A stretch of 6,211 nucleotides of DNA from WTJD01 sp964225175 (GTDB taxonomy: Bacteria; Pseudomonadota; Gammaproteobacteria; Xanthomonadales; SZUA-36). Numbering within the stretch: the first letter of the stretch is position 1; every line of letters starts with the position of its first letter. The translations under genes and the position numbers were made by a program. The notes under the pieces were generated by a model. It did no database searches. It saw only the letters and a program-made list of their open reading frames with translations, and was not told the origin of the DNA. Location: NCBI GenBank assembly GCA_964225175.1, contig CAXQNK010000110.1, positions 1-6,211 on the forward strand, given 5' to 3'. Below are positions 1-5,656 of this stretch, piece by piece.

Positions 1-1299
1 CGGGCATCATTGGACAACACGCCCAACTTGTTGCCCGCGTTGCGCCAGGCCGGTGTCGTCGACGCAGGCGGACAGGGGTTCGTTGATCTCCTCGAGGGCA
101 TCGTTGCGTTCCTCGATCGCGGTGTGCTGGATGCTGTGGCCGAGGACCTGGCGGAAGCAAGTGCGGCCGATATCGGTTTCGATGCTGGCGATGACCACCA
201 TCGTTTCTGCACCGAATGCGTGATCGAGGGAGCACAGCTTGATCGTAGCAAAGTGATGCAGCGTCTGAAAAAGCTGGACTGTAGTTCATTGATGGTCGCT
301 GGAAGCGATCGCAGGGTCCGCGTGCACATTCACGTTGATCAGCCAGCTGAAGTCTTTCTCGCCTGCGAGGAATTCGGGGAAATCGCTCAGCAAAAGGCAG
401 ATGACATGACCCGTCAGCATGGCCTGCTGAATCATTCTGGAAAAATTGCGGTGGTGACGGATTCTGGCGCAGATTTACCTGATTCAGAGATTGAGCGACT
501 GGGTATTCACCTCGTGCCGGTGCGCCTGAGTTTCGGAAACAGGGAATATCTCGACGGCGTGTCCATTGGGGCCACCGAGTTCTATCGCATGCTGGAAAGC
601 GGTGAGGAGTGGCCACAAACTTCGCAACCGCCGGCCGGTGATTTCAGAAGGGTTTATACCTTGTTGGGCAGTCACGGCTATGACGTGATTTCTGTCGGCT
701 TGTCGAGCGGGCTCAGTGGCACGACGCAAGCAGCAATGAGCGCTGCGGATCGAACCCCCGAAGCGCAGGTCAGGGTCATCGACTCTTTGAACGCCAGCGC
801 CGGCCAGGGCCTGCTGACTATTCTTGCCGCTGAAGCAGCTGCAGAGGGAATGAACTCAGATGAGATCGAAGCGCTCCTCGAGGAGATGATTCCCCAGACA
901 CTGACGCTAGCCTTGCCGGTAACGCTGGACTCGGCTGTTCGAGGCGGTCGGGTGCCCGCCTGGGTCGGTCGGCTATCTGCGTTGCTCCATATCCTCCCTG
1001 TGCTTCGCGCAAAGCAGGGTAAGTTGAGCATCGCGGGTGTCACATTGAAGCGTGCCAACGGAGCGAAGAGCCTGGCTCGGCGCGCTGTTCGTCGGATGCG
1101 CAAGGACCGGGTCTATCGGGTCTTGATTGCACACGCCGACTGCGCAGAAAGTGCGCATGAATTGCGTCGGCTGATACTGGCCGGGCACTCGATGATACAT
1201 TCCTGCCATCTTGCCGAGGCCGGACCCGCCCTGGGGGTCCATCTTGGACGAGATGGGCTGATCGTCGCGCTGGTTCCACAACCGAGAGCGTTGGGCTGA
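1..1299 (+). CDS. DAK2 (FakA-like) / DegV (FakB-like) fusion protein, 5'-partial
   Basis: The frame is open from the first base, so the start lies upstream; the TTG at 10 is internal. Numbering from nt 1-3, residues 1-35 are the end of a DAK2/DhaL-like domain (AGVVDAGGQGF). Residues about 65-140 resemble the FakA middle domain, with Cys70 in CTEC and His109/His111 in HIH, a Cys and paired His reported as important in FakA. From about 148 to the end is a DegV/EDD fold: VTDSGADLP, TSQP (207-210), SSGLSG (235-240), VIDS, RGGR and a late GVH (His414). In Firmicutes FakA is a kinase that phosphorylates a fatty acid carried by separate FakB, giving acyl-phosphate. Here both halves are on one chain. 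plsY, which uses acyl-phosphate, starts 4 bp downstream, which supports fatty acid activation. The catalytic ATP/metal-binding aspartates of the DAK2 domain are outside the window, so kinase activity is inferred. Confidence 0.9.
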   Translation, partial: RASLDNTPNLLPALRQAGVVDAGGQGFVDLLEGIVAFLDRGVLDAVAEDLAEASAADIGFDAGDDHHRFCTECVIEGAQLDRSKVMQRLKKLDCSSLMVAGSDRRVRVHIHVDQPAEVFLACEEFGEIAQQKADDMTRQHGLLNHSGKIAVVTDSGADLPDSEIERLGIHLVPVRLSFGNREYLDGVSIGATEFYRMLESGEEWPQTSQPPAGDFRRVYTLLGSHGYDVISVGLSSGLSGTTQAAMSAADRTPEAQVRVIDSLNASAGQGLLTILAAEAAAEGMNSDEIEALLEEMIPQTLTLALPVTLDSAVRGGRVPAWVGRLSALLHILPVLRAKQGKLSIAGVTLKRANGAKSLARRAVRRMRKDRVYRVLIAHADCAESAHELRRLILAGHSMIHSCHLAEAGPALGVHLGRDGLIVALVPQPRALG

Positions 1300-1303
1300 A
1301 TCC

Positions 1304-1921
1304 ATGTTTGACCTGTTTGCAGCAGTGATTATTGCCTACTTGATGGGTAGCCTGTCCGGAAGCCTCATACTGGGCCGACTGCGACGAGTCGATATTCGCA
1401 AGCTGGGCAGCGGCAATGCCGGTGGAACCAACGCCCTGCGGACACAGGGCATCTGGTTCGCGCTTGGGGTCGTGGTCATTGATGTGGGCAAGGCGGTGCT
1501 TGCCGTGGCGCTCCTGCCAGGCTGGCTGGGGGCAGACCTCGAATCTGCCCGGATTCTGTGTGCTTTTGCCGCGGTACTGGGCCACTGTTATCCCGTATGG
1601 CATGGTTTCAGAGGTGGTAAGGGCGCAGCGACCGCGGTGGGCGCGCTGGCGGTCATCCAAGCATGGCTGCTCCTGCCCATGCTGTCCACCTGGGTGATCG
1701 TCCTGGTTCTGAGCGGATATGTCGGACTCGCTACCGTGTTGGCGGGTCTAAGCCTGGTGCCAGCGGCCCTGATCATGGACAGCTCCCCCAGGGTCATCGC
1801 CCTGTGCGCTGTGCTGGCGGTCTTCATGGCGTTTACCCATCGGGCCAATCTCGCTCGTTTGAAGGCCGGAACGGAAAACCGGTTTGAGCGGATCATGGTG
1901 TTTCGTCGTGGAAAAGAGTGA
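1304..1921 (+). CDS. plsY: acyl-phosphate:glycerol-3-phosphate acyltransferase PlsY
   Basis: Integral inner-membrane enzyme that transfers an acyl group from acyl-phosphate to sn-glycerol-3-phosphate to give lysophosphatidic acid, the first step of phospholipid synthesis. The 205 residues fit the family length. Several hydrophobic segments are visible (about 3-23, 50-72, 84-98, 112-158, 164-178). The three conserved motifs are present: GSLSG...GSGNAGGTNALR (15-46), GHCYPVWHGFRGGKGAAT (93-110) with the glycine-rich GGKG loop, and HRANLARLKAGTEN (179-192). Two small departures from the common form are AGGTN for (I/P)GATN and DVGKA for DxxKG. The ATG at 1304 lies 4 bp after the preceding stop with only a weak ribosome binding site, so translational coupling to the Fak fusion is likely. 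In many gammaproteobacteria plsY sits near folB/tsaD; its place here beside a fatty acid kinase-like gene suggests a functional pair. Confidence 0.95.
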   Translation: MFDLFAAVIIAYLMGSLSGSLILGRLRRVDIRKLGSGNAGGTNALRTQGIWFALGVVVIDVGKAVLAVALLPGWLGADLESARILCAFAAVLGHCYPVWHGFRGGKGAATAVGALAVIQAWLLLPMLSTWVIVLVLSGYVGLATVLAGLSLVPAALIMDSSPRVIALCAVLAVFMAFTHRANLARLKAGTENRFERIMVFRRGKE

Positions 1922-1934
1922 ATTCAGGGGGTTG

Positions 1935-2915
1935 ATGGAATCTCCTGCGCTCAGGTTGCTACAGCTGCTGTCTTTCGACGCCCCGCGTTCCGGCCAGGAG
2001 ATTGCGGACGGTTTGGGCTGCTCCCGCGCGGCGGTGTGGAAGCAGGTTGAAGTGTTACGCAGTCAGGGCGTTGACGTCGTGGCCGTGTCCGGCTCAGGTT
2101 ATGTATTGACCGAACCCCATGAATTGCTTGATCAGGCTCGAATCCTCTCCGGATTGCCACAGCCGCAAAGGGCACAGTTGAAAAGGGTGGAGATCCTCCC
2201 GTGCGTGGATTCCACCAATGCGGAATTGCAACGCAGAGAGCTCTCCCAACAGCATGCGGTCTGTCTGCTGGCAGAGCGCCAGACGGCCGGTCGAGGTCGC
2301 CATGGCAGATCCTGGTTTTCGCCGCTTGCCCGAAACATCTATCTGAGCCTCGGCTGGCGTTTCGAATTGGGGCTGGGCGAGCTCTCTGCCTTGCCATTGA
2401 TTTTGGCCCTCGCAACCTCTCAGGCCCTGACGCGTTGCGGGTTGGTGGGCCACTGCATCAAGTGGCCGAATGACCTGCAGCTGGACGGACATAAGCTGGG
2501 GGGTTGCCTGGTCGAATTGCAGGGAGACGCCAATGGCCCCTGTTCGACCGTGCTGGGTGTCGGACTCAACGTGAACATGCCGGTTGCCAAGGTTCCATCA
2601 GGCTACATTCAGCAACCCTGGGTTGACCTCGACAGCTACCTGCCCGGCATATCCCGTAACGAAGTCGCCGCGGCGTTGATCAGCGCGCTGGTGGATTACA
2701 CCATACGGTTCGAGCGGTCCGGGTTCGATGAGTTCATGGACGAATGGGCGGAGCGTGATGCGCTCGCTGACCAAGAAATCACCCTGCATCTGGGTGAACG
2801 GCAGATCAGCGGTATCGCGAGAGGCGTCACTCGGCGCGGTGGATTGCGCCTGGAAACCGGCGGCGAGTGCAGGGAACTTCACGCCGGGGAAGTCAGCCTG
2901 GGCCAGCGAGGTTAG
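1935..2915 (+). CDS. birA: biotin--[acetyl-CoA-carboxylase] ligase / biotin operon repressor BirA
   Basis: Cytoplasmic enzyme that makes biotinyl-5'-AMP and attaches biotin to the AccB carrier protein; forms with an N-terminal helix-turn-helix also repress biotin genes. This copy has all three parts: a winged HTH (about 4-60, recognition region QEIADGLGCSRAAVWKQVE at 21-39), the catalytic core with DSTN (92-95), the biotinyl-AMP loop GRGRHGR (119-125), KWPND (176-180), the likely biotin-contacting Lys187 in HKLGG and GLNVN (210-214), and an SH3-like C-terminal domain from about 280. The 326 residues match Escherichia coli BirA closely. I chose the ATG at 1935 because an AGGGGG stretch lies just before it and the HTH begins immediately after; the frame is open further upstream (TTG 1884, GTG 1908), but those starts would overlap plsY and add an unusual leader. 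It lies 13 bp after plsY, probably in the same operon. Confidence 0.95.
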   Translation: MESPALRLLQLLSFDAPRSGQEIADGLGCSRAAVWKQVEVLRSQGVDVVAVSGSGYVLTEPHELLDQARILSGLPQPQRAQLKRVEILPCVDSTNAELQRRELSQQHAVCLLAERQTAGRGRHGRSWFSPLARNIYLSLGWRFELGLGELSALPLILALATSQALTRCGLVGHCIKWPNDLQLDGHKLGGCLVELQGDANGPCSTVLGVGLNVNMPVAKVPSGYIQQPWVDLDSYLPGISRNEVAAALISALVDYTIRFERSGFDEFMDEWAERDALADQEITLHLGERQISGIARGVTRRGGLRLETGGECRELHAGEVSLGQRG

Positions 2916-2984
2916 AATGCCCTGCATGAATGACCTGGCAAAGTCCGGCACCTGTTTGGCTATAGAATTTTCGGCGTCTTCCTG
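2916..2984 (+). promoter_or_regulatory. possible weak promoter between birA and the SPOR-protein gene
   Basis: This 69-bp gap contains TATAGAAT at 2961-2968, which resembles a sigma-70 -10 box. No good -35 element lies at the right distance; CTGGCA at 2935-2940 is about 20 bp away. The gap holds no recognisable coaX sequence and no hairpin followed by a T run. Read-through from birA is equally plausible. Confidence 0.2.
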
Positions 2985-3635
2985 ATGGTCAGGATTGCTG
3001 TGCTCGCCCTGGCATTGCTCAACGCCATCATGATCGGGGTTTACCTGGCAGGCCCTGGTGATCGCGAGAAGCCGGACGTCGAATGGCGAGCTCCGGATGC
3101 GGTGGATTCGGGGGTGCAGTCACTCAAACTCATGAGCGAGTTCGCGGACAGGGGCATGCCCGCATCAGGCACCACCGAATGTTTTACCGTCGGTCCCTTT
3201 GATGACTCCGAAGCCAGCGACCGGGCGATGCGCCAGCTGGCTCGTTCCGCGGTCAGCATTACGCAGCGTCGAACCCGCGCGGAGGTGGACAGTGGCACGC
3301 TGGTCTATCTGCCGGCTCAGCCTGATTACATCACCGCGCGCAGCATGTCAGACACCCTGCGCCTCGCCGGCCTGGGTGAGCCCGAGGTGATTGCCGAGGT
3401 TGACGCGCTCTACTCGGTTTCGCTGAAGACATTTTTGCGCCCCGATGAGGCGCAAGCCTTTCGAGACGAGGCACGGGCACTAGGGTTTGCCGTGGAGATG
3501 AGAGCCGTCCGGCAGATTGAATCGCGTTTCTGGGTGGATTACGAACAACGCGCCGGGGCGCCGTACCTGTTACCGGAGTCCGAAGGCTTGATTTCACCTG
3601 AAATTCATCATGCGCTGCCCTGCGCCCCCGGTTAA
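2985..3635 (+). CDS. membrane-anchored SPOR-domain-like protein
   Basis: A 216-residue protein with an N-terminal membrane segment (about 2-22, VRIAVLALALLNAIMIGVYLA), so probably a single-pass inner-membrane protein with a periplasmic C-terminus. After a polar linker, residues 65-187 resemble the SPOR-like proteins often encoded between coaX and tRNA genes in Pseudomonas and relatives: ECFTVGPFDD (65-74) as the first strand, GTLVYLPAQ (104-112), LYSVSLKTF (142-150) followed by an EAQAFRDEARALGF helix, and ESRFWVDYE near the end (179-187). SPOR domains bind denuded peptidoglycan glycans, usually at division sites; that role is inferred by family and not shown here. There is only one ATG near the membrane segment. 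It has almost no Shine-Dalgarno sequence upstream (pyrimidine-rich), so expression may be low or depend on upstream translation. The SPOR match is divergent and a profile search is needed to confirm it. Confidence 0.75.
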   Translation: MVRIAVLALALLNAIMIGVYLAGPGDREKPDVEWRAPDAVDSGVQSLKLMSEFADRGMPASGTTECFTVGPFDDSEASDRAMRQLARSAVSITQRRTRAEVDSGTLVYLPAQPDYITARSMSDTLRLAGLGEPEVIAEVDALYSVSLKTFLRPDEAQAFRDEARALGFAVEMRAVRQIESRFWVDYEQRAGAPYLLPESEGLISPEIHHALPCAPG

Positions 3636-3651
3636 GCCATGGTGCTGGCGA

Positions 3652-3680
3652 TTCCGATATTCATGCGGATGCATTAAAAT
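3652..3680 (+). promoter_or_regulatory. sigma-70-type promoter of tRNA-Thr
   Basis: A TAAAAT -10 box (3675-3680) lies 17 bp after TTCCGA (3652-3657), a moderate -35 match. The -10 box is followed by a GC-rich discriminator (GGCGCCG), a feature of stable-RNA promoters under stringent control. Transcription would start near 3687-3689, just before the mature tRNA 5' end at 3696. It lies directly after the SPOR-gene stop codon. Confidence 0.6.
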
Positions 3681-3695
3681 GGCGCCGCAGCCACA

Positions 3696-3771
3696 GCCGG
3701 CTTAGCTCAGTTGGTAGAGCAACTGATTTGTAATCAGTAGGTCGGGGGTTCGAATCCCTCAGCCGGCACCA
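3696..3771 (+). tRNA. tRNA-Thr (anticodon UGU)
   Basis: The cloverleaf is complete. The acceptor stem is GCCGGCT (3696-3702) with AGCCGGC (3761-3767), seven perfect pairs. The D arm is GCTC/GAGC, and the anticodon stem is ACTGA/TCAGT around loop TTTGTAA (3727-3733), giving anticodon TGT at 3729-3731, which reads ACA threonine codons. The T arm is GGGGG/CCCTC around TTCGAAT, with one G-U pair. The discriminator is A3768 and CCA is encoded (3769-3771). The sequence closely resembles Escherichia coli tRNA-Thr(UGU), which also lies downstream of birA. In E. coli it is followed by tRNA-Tyr, tRNA-Gly, tRNA-Thr and tufB; none of these follow here. Confidence 0.98.
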
Positions 3772-3787
3772 CTACAGAACTCGATCC

Positions 3788-4505
3788 TCAATGGGCCGCT
3801 GTCCCGGTGTCGTTTGGGCCGGGCCCTTGGTGGCCTCGCGGTGCGCGTCTGCCCGGCATCAATGCCCGCACTGAGATAAGCCGCCCTCTGAAGAGCAGCC
3901 GAGAATCATTGATGGCCCAAAGCATGTCTCTCGCAGCCTGGATGTCCGGATGGTCAAGTGGAGCGTTTTTGAATGCCTCGTCAAAATGTTCGAGGTCATG
4001 CTTATGTCCGGCCGTTCCCGTGCGGTCGGGCGATTAATCAATCCCTTCGAGATCAATCGCTCCGCGGAATTCAGTTTCGGCCTCGGGGAGGCGTCCAAGG
4101 TTTATCAAGGCCATCCCCGTCAGGTAATGGGCCGCTCTTTCCTCGGTTTGGTCGGGGTTATCTGCGGGCAGCGCGAATTGATGCATTTCGTTGGCGGTAG
4201 CGATTACGGCTGCTTGATCTTACCGGGTCGGTTCAACGAGGCCGTGGGTAGACAGGTATCGGGCAGGCACCCCTGGAGATCATTCAATGGCCTGTGCCGC
4301 CACTTTGCCTGCGCATGCTAACTGCCCCAGTTCTGGGCGATAACGGGCCTCGTTGGCGAAGTCTGTGGCGCGCCGTATGTGTTCGGCCTGATATTCCGGT
4401 TGCAGCCGTTTCAGCCAGGCAAGGGACCGATCAAAATCTCCCCGGCCAGCCAGTAATCCGTTCAATAGGCGTATTGCCCTACGGAGAAATGGCGAATACG
4501 AAAGC
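3788..4505 (-). pseudogene. decayed TPR-repeat protein gene with three in-frame stops
   Basis: One minus-strand reading frame carries protein-like sequence over about 700 bp but is interrupted by TGA (4280-4282), TAA (4220-4222) and TAA (4034-4036) before its final TGA (3788-3790). The part at 4465-4283 has LLAGRGDFDRSLAWLKRLQ and then a helical, alanine-rich stretch. The part at 4219-4037 has a clear TPR-like unit: AHYLTGMALINLGRLPEAE followed by TEFRGAIDLE. The part after 4034 has HFDEAFKNAPLDHPDIQAAR, also TPR-like. That such sequence stays in one frame across three stops suggests a gene inactivated by point mutations. Its upstream end runs into the 3' end of the Popeye-like gene in another frame, with no start codon or ribosome binding site seen, so the N-terminal part is probably lost. 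The product's function cannot be told; TPR arrays mediate protein contacts. A 123-codon plus-strand frame also covers part of this region but has no recognisable features. Confidence 0.55.
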
Positions 4506-5234
4506 CCTGGAATCAGGCTTCGAGGTGCTCGATGACTCCGATGGGGCCTTGTTCGAAACCTCCGTCAGTACCTGGTTTTGCGCGGCCAGTTTTTCAGACA
4601 GGCTTCGGATCAGCGTTGAATTCAACTTGATGCGTGTCTCTTCGTATGCCGACAGTGTTTTCTCCGCCTGTTCCTTTTCCAGTACCACGTATTCAACGTC
4701 GCCCAGGGCATGAACGTCAGAAATGGCGGGCTGGCTCGTGAGATAACTGACCTCGCCCAGAATGGCCGGTGCCTCGATTGCGCTGGATACGGGTTTGTTC
4801 TGGAGCCGAATGTCCACCGCACCTGACGTCACCAGGATAAGAGGCGTGACTTCCCCGCGGCGAATCAGCTGAGTTTCTTTGCCGGAATGAGCCTGGCTCG
4901 CGCTCAGGACCAGCTTGAATTCCATGGGGGTCAATTCCGGGAATATGGCCTGGTGCAGGGGCCTGAGACCGGATGGAATTCTGCAGGGGAGATACACGAG
5001 ACTCAGCTTGTAGATGTAATAGGCATTGATGACGAGACTCAGAGACGAAAATATGGCCGTGGGCAGCATGCCCGGTGAGCTCAGGCCGATCAGGACCGTG
5101 GCGGCGATGAATCCCACGTCCGCAATACAAGCAAGAGTTCGCAGCCACAGCATGCGCGAGGGGAGATAACTCACGAGCATGATGATTTCAGAGGTGAAGA
5201 ACAGGGCCTCGTTGAACCAGGGCATTTCAAGCAT
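4479..5234 (-). CDS. Popeye-like membrane protein with cyclic-nucleotide-binding fold
   Basis: A 251-residue protein with three hydrophobic segments (about 9-25, 30-51, 57-79) followed by a soluble domain (about 100-195) with the beta-roll pattern of cyclic-nucleotide-binding domains, then a helix rich in Glu, Lys and Gln (about 196-227) and a Ser-rich tail (228-242). The order three membrane helices, IYKLSLVYLP, then IFPELTPMEFKLVL and a cNMP-type domain is that of the Popeye family, known as cAMP-binding membrane proteins in animals and also found in bacteria. The phosphate-binding cassette is LGEVSYLTSQPAISDVHA (159-176): the GE is kept, but the usual PRSA arginine is replaced (PAIS), as in divergent Popeye-type cassettes, so ligand binding is uncertain. 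I chose the ATG at 5234, with GGAG ten bases upstream; an ATG three codons later is possible. It starts 7 bp after the end of a short upstream frame. Confidence 0.75.
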   Translation of the reverse strand: MLEMPWFNEALFFTSEIIMLVSYLPSRMLWLRTLACIADVGFIAATVLIGLSSPGMLPTAIFSSLSLVINAYYIYKLSLVYLPCRIPSGLRPLHQAIFPELTPMEFKLVLSASQAHSGKETQLIRRGEVTPLILVTSGAVDIRLQNKPVSSAIEAPAILGEVSYLTSQPAISDVHALGDVEYVVLEKEQAEKTLSAYEETRIKLNSTLIRSLSEKLAAQNQVLTEVSNKAPSESSSTSKPDSRAFVFAISP

Positions 5235-5241
5235 GACTCAC

Positions 5242-5430
5242 TCACTCCGGCTGATGCGTGGGTTTGACGCCATGGCGCTGCATCCAGCGCAGCATCAATT
5301 CGGCCCGGGTGCTTTCGATCATGTTTCCATGCGGTATCGGTATCGCCAATCCGCTATCTTCGGGGGTAGTCGCCGCCCGGGCTTTAAAGGCGCAGGCAAG
5401 GATAGAGGATTTGGAGTTGGCGGATTTGAC
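5242..5430 (-). pseudogene. short open frame, probable C-terminal remnant of an unrecognised protein
   Basis: A 62-codon minus-strand frame lies between TAG (5431-5433) and TGA (5242-5244). Its last half looks like real protein: GLAIPIPHGNMIESTRAEL then MLRWMQRHGVKP, with GC-rich third positions like the neighbouring genes. The only ATG (5320-5322) would give just 26 residues and has no good ribosome binding site; a TTG a little upstream is another possible start. The same frame further upstream continues with stops (for example TAG at 5431), so I read it as the surviving end of a larger gene. A genuine small protein cannot be excluded, because the frame ends 7 bp before the Popeye-like gene, a spacing typical of translational coupling. 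I do not recognise the family. Confidence 0.35.
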
Positions 5431-5656
5431 CTAACAGGCCAAGCTGTTGATCGAATTGACCGTTACCAATGGATCGATGCTTATTCGCCGGGTTCAATCC
5501 ATCAGGGAAGTGTCTTCGAGGCTGGTATGAACGTCTTGTTATTGATCCCGCGCAAAACGCCACGATGTGATCACTCGCGACCAGGGATCTTCTATCAACT
5601 CGAGACTTCTACGCATAGATGCTGGCGTTTAAATGCATCCTGGCTGGGCTGATTGC
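5431..5656. other. gap with no convincing gene
   Basis: About 226 bp between the end of the glycosyltransferase and the short frame before the Popeye-like gene. It appears richer in A and T than its surroundings. Minus-strand frames here are broken by stops, and the longest has no start codon and no recognisable motif. A plus-strand frame (from about 5179 to 5652) runs across it but is antisense to better-supported sequence and also has no motif. It may be decayed coding sequence. It would also have to hold any promoter for the Popeye-like gene, but I see no strong one. Confidence 0.4.

Noticed and set aside
1040..1660. 206-codon minus-strand frame opposite the Fak fusion and plsY.
   Set aside because: Antisense to two well-supported genes, low complexity in Arg, Pro and Ser, and no recognisable motif.
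1884..1934. Earlier TTG (1884) or GTG (1908) start for birA.
   Set aside because: Both lie inside plsY, lack a ribosome binding site and add a leader not expected in BirA; the ATG at 1935 has AGGGGG before it and begins right at the HTH domain.
3793..3830. GC-rich self-complementary sequence after the tRNA as a terminator (GGGCC 3793-3797 with GGCCC 3822-3826).
   Set aside because: The loop is long and no T run follows, so an intrinsic terminator is not supported.
3950..4321. 123-codon plus-strand frame downstream of the tRNA.
   Set aside because: No recognisable domain and an unusual composition; the opposite strand reads as TPR-like sequence, which explains the region better, though this is not certain.
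5331..5346. Short tandem repeat CGGTATCGGTATCG.
   Set aside because: Only two copies of six bases; expected by chance and inside a possible coding frame.
5179..5652. 157-codon plus-strand frame before the glycosyltransferase.
   Set aside because: Its start is antisense to the Popeye-like gene, no motif is visible, and the better protein-like signal in 5242-5430 is on the minus strand.
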